DNA from: CAYMKL01 sp964390805
GTDB taxonomy: Bacteria; Chloroflexota; Anaerolineae; VGOG01
DNA: 42,804 nt
Direction: 5' to 3'
NCBI GenBank assembly: GCA_964390805.1
Contig: CAYMKL010000050.1
Coordinates: 1-42,804 of the forward strand
Part shown: positions 30,958 to 41,827 of the stretch, piece after piece
Numbering within the stretch: position 1 is the stretch's first letter
Layout of the letters: every line of letters starts with the position of its first letter
Translations under genes and position numbers: made by a program
The notes under the pieces: generated by a model
What the model was told of the DNA's origin: nothing
Databases searched by the model: none
The model's input: only the letters and a program-made list of their open reading frames with translations

Positions 30958-33900
30958 TCAGTAGCATACCTGTATTGAGACATCATCCAGGTACATGGCC
31001 GTCTTCTGATTGCCGATCCCATCGTTGTAGACGTTGAAGTAGAGGATGATGGTCTGCCCCTTGTAGGGCGTCAAGTCGAAAGTGTGATGCGTCCAGGTCT
31101 GGCTGTTGGAGCAGATCTTCGGCATCGGACGGGTTATGAGGCCCCAGGACTGGTTCCATAAGATGGCCTCTTGCCAATCGTAGCCGGGATCGTTACAGAT
31201 GGGGTAGTACCAGAACGACAGTGTAGCGCTGGCTGCATTTGCGGGAATGGTCACCGTCTGGTAGGTAGAAGAGTAGCTTTGGACATCGGTTTGGTAAGTG
31301 ATTCCCAGACGCATGGCCCATGAGCCCGACCGAACCATAGCCGTGGAGTAGCCCGCTGGGCGCGGAGTGCTACCCATGCTCCAGCACGTCGTCGCCTCAA
31401 AGCCGCCGTTGCAGATCTTCTCGTCGCAAGGAACTGGTGTGGGCGGTTTGGGTGTTTTGGTTGGAGTGGGTGTGTTCGTTACAGTGGGTGTATTCGTTAC
31501 AGTGGGTGTATTCGTCGGCGTAGGCGTCGGAGTAGGCGGCGGATAGAGTTTGGCTACGATAGGCAAGTACTGTACATAGACTGTGGGGGTATTAGTCGGC
31601 GTTGGCGTCACCGTAGGCGTAGAGGTCGGTGTGGGAGTACTCGTGTGCGTCGGCGTTGGCGTAGGCGTATAGGTCGGCGTTGGCGTGGGCGTATTCGTTG
31701 GCGTAGGCGTAGATGTACGGGTGGGCGTATTGGTCGGCGTGGACGTATTGGTGGGTGTGCTGGTCGGCGTCGACGTGTTGGTCGGCGTGGGCGTGTTGGT
31801 TGAAGTTGGCGTATTGGTCGGCGTAGACGTGATCGTGGGCGTGTTGGTCGGCGTATTGGTCGGCGTGTTGGTTGGTGTAGGCGTGCTAGTCGGCGTGTAA
31901 GTGGGCGTAGGCGTATTGGTCGGTGTGTTAGTAGGTGTAGGCGTATGGGTCGGTGTGTTAGTCGGCGTAGGCGTATTGGTTGGCGTGGAGGTGGGTGTAG
32001 GCGTCGGCGTAGGTCCGGTATACCAGGTGTTTTTGTAGATGTCCTCGCTGTCCTGCGGATCGTACCAGAACTTGACCCTGACAGTGTCTGTCACAGTGGC
32101 ATTGAAGTAGGTGTTGGTTATGCCGTCAGTAAAGGTGATGACGGCATTGGTCGCTGGAATGCCGGAGTTCCACCCATGGAGCTGATCTTGGGTGAAGGTG
32201 CCATCGGCTGGGTTGCAACCGTAGTAGTGCAGCCAGCTCTGATCCGATTCCCAATCGCTGGTCAGCAGGTACAATTGCCCATGCGGCAAATCCAGATCGG
32301 TGTATTGATCGGGCAGGGTGTGGAACTGCTCCGTGCTCCATATCTCCTCCCCATCGTACTCCCAGTACTTCTCCTTGAGCTCCCCGAACAGTTGCTCATT
32401 CCTATCCTCATCCACAATCCGGATCACCAGAGGATCAACGTTGCCTTCCACGTCTCCCATGCAGTCGTCCTCATAGAACTTGCGATTGGCGAAAACAGTC
32501 TCCTCTTCAGTCTCCCCTTCGGGCACCGCCTTTTCCTCGATCCTCTGGATGTCTTGCAGCCGCGTGTGGTTGAAGTTGAAAGGCGGCATCACCGAGATGA
32601 TGCTGGTATCCTCGCCGCGGACCATGCCCAGGAAATATCCCTCCAGCTTTTGCGAATCCTGGTTGTTGACGAAGTTGACCTTGGGTACCGGCGTTCTGAT
32701 GACGATGTACTTGAACTCGTAGTCTTCGTCACCTGGGTTTGTGATATCGGCCGCGACGGTCCTGATGGCCACCACGTTGTACTCGTGACCATCCACGAAG
32801 AACCGCTTGAGCCACCAGGGATCGCCCGGCTCCAGGTCGTGTCCGCCAGCGCCGTTGTCTATGGCCGAGTGGGTGGCTCCTAAGGCCCGGCCAATGGTCA
32901 CCACGGCTGTCTCCTGGCTCGTGTTGGTGGTTTTAAGATGGACGAACCAGGGGCCCCATGGCCCACCAGGCCAGTTGCGGGTGCTCTGACCCTCACTGCG
33001 CGTCCTGATGGAGTTCTTGTAGACCAAGGCCATCTCTCTCAGGCTGAGACTCTCCGTCCCTTTTTTATCTGGATGCAACGAGTACTCTGGGGGATGCAGT
33101 CCCCCGCCTGTGTACCAGATATCGAACTCGGCGCCGCTGGCGGTCACGTTGTCCAATCTGATCATGTGATCCAGGAACATGGCGCTCTCACCCCGCGCCA
33201 AGACGATGTTCTCCACCGTGAAGATCACTAGCTCGTCCCCATCCATCTCCACCAACGCCAGCGGGTCTGTGTCAAGCTGCTGAATCACATTATCTCCATC
33301 GAAATCCACCTCTATGTTGAAAGTATCGAAGAAGCTGTCCTCACTGTGGATGGTGACTATGTCGTGGCTGCCATCGAAGTCTGCATCGAAGGTGGTCAGG
33401 CCATAGCCGAAACTGGGCAGGTCGGCCGCACGCAGGTCTCCGGTGGCTGAATCCGGAGCCGGCAGTTCATCGGCTGCCGTGCCGATGGGGAAGGCCAACC
33501 GGCTCGTTTTCGGCTGCCCATGGCTGGGCCAGTCCTGGGTATCCAGGAACATGTAGGTGAACTCCTGCATCACCGCAGAGAAGGTGTAGACTTCGCTGTA
33601 GCCAAGCCGGGTCCCCACCAGGATCTTGTCCAGATACTCCGGCTCGTACCACATCCTGAAGAAGACCTTCTCCCTGGCATCGCGTTCCTCGATGGCTATC
33701 TGGCGATAGAGGAACCACAGGTCATCAACAGGGTAGTGGAACTCACTCATGTAGGCTGGATTGACGGTGAGGGAGTCCTTGCGCGGTGCTTCGGAAAGTT
33801 CGGGGTTGAAGGGAGCCCAGGGATCAGTGTAAGGTGGGATTTCAATCGGATAGTCGCTGTTTTCCGGGTCCACTACTGCCGTACTTGTACTCCCAGGACC

Positions 33901-36150
33901 TACGTAGAAATCGGTCAGCGTCACCCCTGCGCTCGGACGATCCATGCTGAAAATCCTCAGACCATTCTCATCCTTATACGTCTTGCCTCCAACAGCCGGA
34001 TCGAACCAGAACTTGACTCTGGGTCGCCATCCCGTCGGCATGTCATTTACCCCCTCATTGCGAACCCAGGCACAGCTCGGGGGCACGGTAGCATAATTGC
34101 AAGCCCACTCCAGATTGTACACAGGATACGGATACAACGGCCCACCTTGGATCCATTGCACGTATTCAGCCTGCGGCGCGGTGAAGGCGCTGGTCAGCAA
34201 GTACAGGTCTGGATCGTCCATTCCGGTGATGGCCTCGCGGATGTCCGGCAGCACGAACTCGGTGTACTGCCAGGGGCGGGTCCACCACTGCTCCACGTAC
34301 CAGAATTCCATCTCGTCCGGGGTCTCACCGTACTTCTCCTTCAATTCGCCCAGGAACTGCGGATTCTCGTCCTCATCAATATAGGTGAGGTACATCTCCC
34401 TCTCGTCGCTGTAGGGACTGTAAGCCCCGTGGCCTACGTAGGGGATGGGGCCATTCTTTTGCAGGATAGGCGGCACCGGCCCTACCAGCTTACCAAGATA
34501 GTCCACTTCGTCAAAATCGGGAAGCGCAAACTCGTCCTGATCCTCCATGAATTCGGTGATGGCCTGGACATCCAGGATGATGTAGTGCTCGTAGTTGTAG
34601 GGCGGCATCACCGAGAGCCAATCCTCAAGGTCATAGTCCTGCAAGTTCACCGAGTGCTGCTCGATGAGGACCGGCACCTTGGGGATGGGGGTTCTGATGG
34701 TGATGAACTTGAAGTCGGTGGTATCTTCCCAGGGAGCGACGTCAATCTGACCATCATCGTCCAGGTCCAAGTCGCAACGGCCATCGTAAGGCGTAGTGAT
34801 GGGCGGCTCGGTCTCCGTCTTGATGGCCACCACGTTGTACTCGTGGCCGTCAACGTAGAACCGCTTCAGGAACCAGGGATCCCCAGGCCGCCTGTCGGGC
34901 AAGCCAGGCGCATCCTCCATGGCGCTGTGGGTAGCGCCCAGAGCGCGGCCGAGCATGAGCCTGGCGGTCTCCTCAGGCGTGTCAACGCTGTCGAGGTAGA
35001 CGAAGAAAGGCCCTGTGGGGAAATCGCACATGTTGGTTCCCGGCCCACCGTTGCTTATCGCCTCAATGAGCTGCGGTGGCCCCGCGCTGCCGGCCAGGGC
35101 CATGTCCCCTATGCCCAGAAGCTGGGTCCCCAGGGATTTTGGCACTACATCGCCGGTATAATAGACCTCCACCACAACGCCATAATCGTACACGGAATCC
35201 AACCTGACCAGATGGTCCAGGAATTGGATATAGCTCTCTCCAACGGGCAACAACGGCACGGACATAGTATCCAAGCGCAATACCGCCAATTCGTCCCCGC
35301 TCAGTGGGACCCCGTCCGTATCCAACGGGTCTATCAAGCCGTCCCCGTCGAAGTCCGCGGCGATGTCAGTTCTGTTGAAGAGAGTGAGCTCGCTCTCCAC
35401 GTGCACGATGTCCGGGGTTCCATCGAAGTTGGCATCCAGGCTGGTTAGGCCATAGCCATAGAGGTCAACAAGATCTGTCGCCCTCATGCCCACAGGGAAG
35501 ACGAAGCTGACCGTACCGGCCTGCCCCGCCAGCGGTTCCGGCTTATCAGCGATGGGGCGCAAGTCCATCAGCATATAAGTGAACTCCTGCATGATGGCAG
35601 GGTACCACTCATCAATGCTCGTGGGAGTGGGGTTGACGGGAGCCTCGGGCTGGCCCGATGTATCGCGGTCCAGGTCACCACTGGCGTTGAGGTCCTTGTC
35701 CCAGTGCTCCGGCTCATACCACATCCGAAACCAGACCTTCTCCGAGGCATCGAGGCCTGTGGCCTCAATGCGGCCATACAACCCCGTGGCCCAGTTCTCG
35801 TCGAAGGTCTCCAGGTTCGACATCCAGAGGGGATTCCAGGTGATGGAGTCCTTCCGCGGAGCTTGGGCCAGTTGGGGGTTGAATATGGACAGCGATTCCG
35901 TGTAGGGTTGGGTCTCGGCGAGATGTCCAGTGATCTCATCAGTGGCAATACTAGAGCCAGCCCCCATGTTGCCCACCAGCTTGGGCCAACCTGGACCTCC
36001 GTAGACCCTGAGGGTGTTGTAAGTGGCTGCACTGGAGATCGTCCAGGTGTAATCCTGCGCCCTGGTAAATACCACCGCCACCACCGCCAAGAGCAGGATG
36101 ATCAAAACTATCTGCACGAGCGGCCTTCTTACTGAGAGTGCTTTACGCAT
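30958..36150 (-). CDS. Giant exported two-module protein with Thr-Pro stalk (paralogue 3)
   Basis: 1,730 residues, first gene of the three. Signal segment VRRPLVQIVLIILLLAVVAV; two modules with the same landmarks as its neighbours (APRKDSIT, YEPE, DIVHVESEL, ADFDGDGLIDPLDTDG, LGRALGATHS, VDGHEYN, FGELKEKYWEY). The stalk begins near residue 1378. It is followed by QYLPIVAKLYPPP, a second Thr-Pro linker with VTNTPT repeats and a C-terminal carbohydrate-binding-like domain (CNGGFEATTCW to YLDDVSIQVCY) close to that of paralogue 2. Start ATG 36150 has AGGGGGA just upstream, and a strong promoter lies at 36328-36356. A nucleotide block 34604-34888 differs from 29311-29595 of paralogue 2 at a single base. 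Function unknown; a surface or extracellular matrix role is inference. Confidence 0.9.
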   Translation of the reverse strand: MRKALSVRRPLVQIVLIILLLAVVAVVFTRAQDYTWTISSAATYNTLRVYGGPGWPKLVGNMGAGSSIATDEITGHLAETQPYTESLSIFNPQLAQAPRKDSITWNPLWMSNLETFDENWATGLYGRIEATGLDASEKVWFRMWYEPEHWDKDLNASGDLDRDTSGQPEAPVNPTPTSIDEWYPAIMQEFTYMLMDLRPIADKPEPLAGQAGTVSFVFPVGMRATDLVDLYGYGLTSLDANFDGTPDIVHVESELTLFNRTDIAADFDGDGLIDPLDTDGVPLSGDELAVLRLDTMSVPLLPVGESYIQFLDHLVRLDSVYDYGVVVEVYYTGDVVPKSLGTQLLGIGDMALAGSAGPPQLIEAISNGGPGTNMCDFPTGPFFVYLDSVDTPEETARLMLGRALGATHSAMEDAPGLPDRRPGDPWFLKRFYVDGHEYNVVAIKTETEPPITTPYDGRCDLDLDDDGQIDVAPWEDTTDFKFITIRTPIPKVPVLIEQHSVNLQDYDLEDWLSVMPPYNYEHYIILDVQAITEFMEDQDEFALPDFDEVDYLGKLVGPVPPILQKNGPIPYVGHGAYSPYSDEREMYLTYIDEDENPQFLGELKEKYGETPDEMEFWYVEQWWTRPWQYTEFVLPDIREAITGMDDPDLYLLTSAFTAPQAEYVQWIQGGPLYPYPVYNLEWACNYATVPPSCAWVRNEGVNDMPTGWRPRVKFWFDPAVGGKTYKDENGLRIFSMDRPSAGVTLTDFYVGPGSTSTAVVDPENSDYPIEIPPYTDPWAPFNPELSEAPRKDSLTVNPAYMSEFHYPVDDLWFLYRQIAIEERDAREKVFFRMWYEPEYLDKILVGTRLGYSEVYTFSAVMQEFTYMFLDTQDWPSHGQPKTSRLAFPIGTAADELPAPDSATGDLRAADLPSFGYGLTTFDADFDGSHDIVTIHSEDSFFDTFNIEVDFDGDNVIQQLDTDPLALVEMDGDELVIFTVENIVLARGESAMFLDHMIRLDNVTASGAEFDIWYTGGGLHPPEYSLHPDKKGTESLSLREMALVYKNSIRTRSEGQSTRNWPGGPWGPWFVHLKTTNTSQETAVVTIGRALGATHSAIDNGAGGHDLEPGDPWWLKRFFVDGHEYNVVAIRTVAADITNPGDEDYEFKYIVIRTPVPKVNFVNNQDSQKLEGYFLGMVRGEDTSIISVMPPFNFNHTRLQDIQRIEEKAVPEGETEEETVFANRKFYEDDCMGDVEGNVDPLVIRIVDEDRNEQLFGELKEKYWEYDGEEIWSTEQFHTLPDQYTDLDLPHGQLYLLTSDWESDQSWLHYYGCNPADGTFTQDQLHGWNSGIPATNAVITFTDGITNTYFNATVTDTVRVKFWYDPQDSEDIYKNTWYTGPTPTPTPTSTPTNTPTPTNTPTHTPTPTNTPTNTPTPTYTPTSTPTPTNTPTNTPTNTPTITSTPTNTPTSTNTPTPTNTSTPTSTPTNTSTPTNTPTRTSTPTPTNTPTPTPTYTPTPTPTHTSTPTPTSTPTVTPTPTNTPTVYVQYLPIVAKLYPPPTPTPTPTNTPTVTNTPTVTNTPTPTKTPKPPTPVPCDEKICNGGFEATTCWSMGSTPRPAGYSTAMVRSGSWAMRLGITYQTDVQSYSSTYQTVTIPANAASATLSFWYYPICNDPGYDWQEAILWNQSWGLITRPMPKICSNSQTWTHHTFDLTPYKGQTIILYFNVYNDGIGNQKTAMYLDDVSIQVCY
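31590..32015 (-). repeat. Thr-Pro stalk minisatellite, paralogue 3
   Basis: About 140 residues of TPTNTPTPT repeats, then YLPIVAKLY and a second short tract (31430-31548) with TPTVTNTPTVTN. Confidence 0.92.
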
Positions 36151-36327
36151 GGCTCCCCCTTTCTTATGGCTTCAATAGAGTGGCTCGTAATTTGCTGCCT
36201 CGCATCTTTACCGCTGCAAAAGTACCAATCCGAGTGCTTAGCATCACTTCCCCCAGCAAGTTGAGGGGCGATTCCGTGGATTTGGGGATGGATAGCGTGC
36301 GAAGGGAAAGGAGTCGTAGTTGCAGTG

Positions 36328-36356
36328 ATTATACTATGGATTCTCCCAAAAGGCAA
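36328..36356 (-). promoter_or_regulatory. Promoter of the giant-protein cluster
   Basis: Minus strand: -35 TTGCCT (36351-36356), 17-base spacer, perfect -10 TATAAT (36328-36333). It predicts a leader of about 170 bases before the ATG at 36150. I recognise no riboswitch in that leader. Confidence 0.75.
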
Positions 36357-36744
36357 ATACCCTAAAGCAAGATGTTCAAAGCAGAAACGACAAGCTAAAA
36401 CATACTAGATATAGTGGTAGATAGCAACAACACTACTATATGCACCGAATCAACTCCAGGGATGGCCAACGTTGAAAACTGTGAAGCTTATGCCTGGCCA
36501 GGGCCACAACGACCGCTGAGGCCGCTGGACTAGGGTCCAGCGAGAGCAGGTGAGTAGTTGCAAACGGAGATACAACGTTGCAATACTTCCCAAATGAGCA
36601 GCAAGGCGGCGGAAAAAGTGCTATGCTGGCATCCACTATAATATAACAGCATTTTCCTCGCTTGTCAATGAAATTAGCGTGAAATTGGAATGAATTCCGC
36701 AACGGCTATTCAAGCTGAAGGTTGGGCTTCGTGGATACGCACAA
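36357..36744. other. Intergenic region without a convincing gene
   Basis: AT-richer than its surroundings. It holds one perfect 8-bp hairpin (CGCTGGAC-TAGG-GTCCAGCG, 36523-36542) with no U-tract. An open frame of 88 codons at 36436-36702 on minus has no ribosome site or recognisable motif. No tRNA or riboswitch was recognised. Confidence 0.6.
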
Positions 36745-36772
36745 AGAGCCGCTCCGAAAGCGGAGCGGCTCT
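36745..36772 (-). terminator. Intrinsic terminator of the topoisomerase operon
   Basis: A perfect 12-bp stem AGAGCCGCTCCG / CGGAGCGGCTCT with loop AAAG (CTTT on the transcribed strand), followed on the minus strand by TTTGTG. It begins about 25 bases after the stop of the small Cys-rich gene. Confidence 0.85.
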
Positions 36773-36797
36773 CTTGATCCGATAGCGCCTGGACACC

Positions 36798-37144
36798 CTA
36801 GCTTTCGTCCAGGTCCAGGATGGCTGCACCTGGTCGGTGCCGATGACACTCACCACAGCCCACCATGGGATCGGCCACCTCGCTCATTTGCAGCGTGCAG
36901 AAGGCTTCGACCTGCACGCGGCGCACCAGGCCAAAGCGCCGCCCCACTCGGGCCTCCAGGATCATGTTGGGACAGGCGTTGGCCTGCAGGATACGGGGCA
37001 CCGGGCAAGTCTGGCATAGCTTCGGAGCCCAGCGCTCCGAAGCCCGACTGCGGGCAATGAGGCGACACTCCTGCTGTTCCCGCCCCCGGTGATAATCCTC
37101 GTAGTAAAACCTACACTCAACCCCCGCTGGATTGCGCATAGCCC

Positions 37145-37148
<4 letters not shown>
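36798..37148 (-). CDS. Small conserved Cys-rich protein (unknown function)
   Basis: 116 residues with a regular cysteine pattern: CRFYYEDYHRGREQQECRL, then LCQTCPVP, NACPNMILEA, EAFCTL and VGCGECH. The spacing suggests a zinc or Fe-S protein. From memory, similar CRxYYED...ECRLI...CxxCPVPxIL...ANA proteins occur in other Chloroflexota without a named function. The start is GTG 37148, overlapping the gyrA stop (GTGA); ATG 37139 is an alternative. It is the last gene of the topoisomerase operon, just before the terminator, which argues that it is real. No membrane or signal segment. Confidence 0.75.
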
Positions 37149-39577
<2,429 letters not shown>

Positions 39578-39581
39578 CTTA

Positions 39582-41609
39582 TTATGTCACCTCTGCCTCT
39601 CCGCTCCCGTTCTCACCGCTGTCTTCCTCACGCCAGCGTTCCAATATCCAAACCCGGCGGTTCTGGGCCGACCGGCCCATCAGGGTGCTGATGATCCGGT
39701 TGGCGTGATGCACGTCATCAACCGTCACCCGGCGCAAGCTGTCGTTAAATGGGCCATTATCACCGACCTGGAACACCGTCTCGCGCAACTGCTCAGGGTT
39801 CATCTCTCCCAGACCCTTGTAGCGCTGGGTCGTCACGCCGCTGGTTCCCCATTTTCCCAGAATGGCGTCACGCTCCCGGTCCGAGTAGGCGTAGCGGGCC
39901 TGCTTCCCCTTGCGCAGCAGGTACAGAGGGGCCACGGCCACGTAGAGCCGGCCAGCCTCGACCATCGGGCGCATGTAGCGCCAGAACAGGGTGTAGAGCA
40001 GGGTGCGGATGTGGTCGCCGTCCACGTCGGCGTCAACGAGGATGCCAACCCCACCGTAGCGCATATCCTCAACGCTGAAGTCAGCTCCAACACCACCACC
40101 GACCGCCGCGATGACGGCCTTGATCTCGTTATTGCTCAGCAGGCGGGTCAACTTGACCCCCTCCACGTTGAGAGGCTTGCCGCGCAAGGGCAGAATAGCG
40201 TGGTAGCGCCGGTCGCGGGCCTGCTTGCAAGAGCCGCCCGCGCTGTCCCCCTCGACGATGTACAGCACCGTCTGCTCGGTCGGGGTGCCCTTGCTCACGT
40301 CGGCCAGCTTGCCCGGCAGGCCAGAGTCCGCTGCATCCAGCACGCTGCGTCGGATGACCAGCGAACGCGCCTTGCTGGCCGCCACCCGCGCATGAGCCGC
40401 TGCCTGGGCCTGCTGGATGATGGTCCTGCCCAACGCCACCTTTTTACGGAGCGTCTCCAGCAACCCCTCGTAGACGATGCTGTGGACGATGCCCTGCACG
40501 TGGTCGCTGGCTAGTTGCGTCTTCGTCTGGCTGGTAAAATGGGGATCGTGCATCGAGAGCTTGAGCACCGCCGTCAGCCCAGCCAGGGTATCGCTGCCGC
40601 GGATACTGGCTTGCCCTTTGCTTTTGGTCAGCTTCTTCTCTGAGGCGAACTGGTTGATGGCTTTGGTGATGGCGCTCTTGAAGCCGGCCACGTGTTTGCC
40701 CCCGTCGGGGGTGGGGATGGTATTGACAAAGCTGACGATCTCGCTGTCGTCCACACTGGTGTGCCACTGGAGCACCACCTCAACGGAGACCCCGTTCTGT
40801 TCACCACTGACCTCAATGGGGGAACGGTGGATAGTCCTGCGCCCCTCATTTAGCCATTTGACGTACTCGACCAGGCCGCCGTCGTAGCAGAAGCGTTTTC
40901 GGCGCTTTTTCTTTTTGCGGCCATCGGTGAACTCCACGGTCACGCCCGGCAGGAGAAAAGCGACAACCTGCAAACGCCGGGCCATAACGTCGAAGTCAAA
41001 GTCGGTGGTATCCAAGAAGCGGGGACTGGGCTTGAAGGTGATGGATGAGCCAGTGCCCAGATTCTTGTCAGCGTAGGCTTTTATCGCCTTCGCCTCCCCC
41101 CTCTCCCCCACCTGGCTCACTGCTTTCTCGGTAGCCGGATCGAGAATCTGGACCGGAGTGACGGGCAGGCCATCTTCGTGGCGCTGAAAGTAGATCACAC
41201 CACCCCGCTGCACCCGCACCTCCAGCCACTCGGACAACGCGTTGGTGGCCTTGACGCCCACGCCGTGCAGCCCGCCGCTGGTCGAGTAGCTGCCTTCCTT
41301 AAACTTGCCCCCGGCGTGCAACTCGGTGAAGATCAACTCCAGTGTAGGTCGCTTTTTTTCAGGGTGCACCCCAGTGGGGATGCCGCGCCCGTCATCGGTC
41401 ACGGTGAGCGAGCCATCGCGGTGGATCTCGACCTCTATGCGGGTGCAGGCCCCGGCCATGACCTCGTCCACGGCATTATCCACCAACTCATGGGCCAAGT
41501 GATGCAGAGCAGCCAGGCCAGTACCGCCAACGTACATGCCCGGACGCCGCTGGATGTTCTCCGGGTAATCCAGCACCTGAATGTCGCTGGTATCGTACTC
41601 TGTGGGCAT
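39582..41609 (-). CDS. gyrB: Type IIA DNA topoisomerase subunit B (GyrB/ParE)
   Basis: ATPase subunit, 675 residues. GHKL features: ENIQRRPGMYVGG, HELVDNAVDEVMAG, DDGRGIPTGVHP and the ATP lid GGLHGVGVKATNALSEW (usually GGLHGVGVSVVNALS). The TOPRIM domain has EGDSAGGSCKQARDR and the metal-binding DADVDGDHIRTLLY. It ends with LGEMNPEQLRETVF. The length fits either ParE or the short GyrB without insert. The ATG follows AGGAGG by six bases. Tandem promoters at 41643-41671 and 41744-41772 serve it. The variant lid motif makes the GyrB versus ParE call provisional. Confidence 0.93.
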   Translation of the reverse strand: MPTEYDTSDIQVLDYPENIQRRPGMYVGGTGLAALHHLAHELVDNAVDEVMAGACTRIEVEIHRDGSLTVTDDGRGIPTGVHPEKKRPTLELIFTELHAGGKFKEGSYSTSGGLHGVGVKATNALSEWLEVRVQRGGVIYFQRHEDGLPVTPVQILDPATEKAVSQVGERGEAKAIKAYADKNLGTGSSITFKPSPRFLDTTDFDFDVMARRLQVVAFLLPGVTVEFTDGRKKKKRRKRFCYDGGLVEYVKWLNEGRRTIHRSPIEVSGEQNGVSVEVVLQWHTSVDDSEIVSFVNTIPTPDGGKHVAGFKSAITKAINQFASEKKLTKSKGQASIRGSDTLAGLTAVLKLSMHDPHFTSQTKTQLASDHVQGIVHSIVYEGLLETLRKKVALGRTIIQQAQAAAHARVAASKARSLVIRRSVLDAADSGLPGKLADVSKGTPTEQTVLYIVEGDSAGGSCKQARDRRYHAILPLRGKPLNVEGVKLTRLLSNNEIKAVIAAVGGGVGADFSVEDMRYGGVGILVDADVDGDHIRTLLYTLFWRYMRPMVEAGRLYVAVAPLYLLRKGKQARYAYSDRERDAILGKWGTSGVTTQRYKGLGEMNPEQLRETVFQVGDNGPFNDSLRRVTVDDVHHANRIISTLMGRSAQNRRVWILERWREEDSGENGSGEAEVT

Positions 41610-41642
41610 AGCCGCCTCCTGAGAGAGAATAACTCCATTCTA

Positions 41643-41671
41643 ATTGTAGCACAAATGTTCTATTTTGTCAA
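41643..41671 (-). promoter_or_regulatory. Proximal promoter P2 of the topoisomerase operon
   Basis: Minus strand: -35 TTGACA (41666-41671), 17-base spacer, -10 TACAAT (41643-41648), about 35 bases from the start codon. Confidence 0.8.
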
Positions 41672-41743
41672 TAGGGAATTTTGCCAATTGCCCCAGCCGA
41701 ACGCCCCGGATATCGGGAAGAAAATCCCCTTGAAATCTACTGT

Positions 41744-41772
41744 ATTATATAGAACACTGACTCGCTTGTCAA
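41744..41772 (-). promoter_or_regulatory. Distal promoter P1 of the topoisomerase operon
   Basis: Minus strand: full consensus -35 TTGACA (41767-41772), 17-base spacer, -10 TATAAT (41744-41749). Its -35 lies six bases from the -35 of the divergent plus-strand promoter (41779-41784). Confidence 0.8.
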
Positions 41773-41778
41773 ACGGGC

Positions 41779-41807
41779 TTGACGAGAATCACCCTCTGGA
41801 GTAAAAT
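41779..41807 (+). promoter_or_regulatory. Promoter of the SAM hydrolase gene
   Basis: -35 TTGACG (41779-41784), 17-base spacer, -10 TAAAAT (41802-41807). The leader would be only about 15 bases, containing the ribosome site GGGAGGG. Confidence 0.7.
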
Positions 41808-41827
41808 AATACGGGAGGGAAGAAGCG

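Noticed and set aside
33520..35448. 642-codon plus-strand ORF opposite paralogue 3
   Set aside because: Long only because codon bias suppresses stops in the antisense frame; similar shadows lie opposite paralogues 1 and 2.
36436..36702. 88-codon minus-strand ORF in the intergenic region
   Set aside because: No ribosome site, no recognisable motif, unlike codon use of neighbours.
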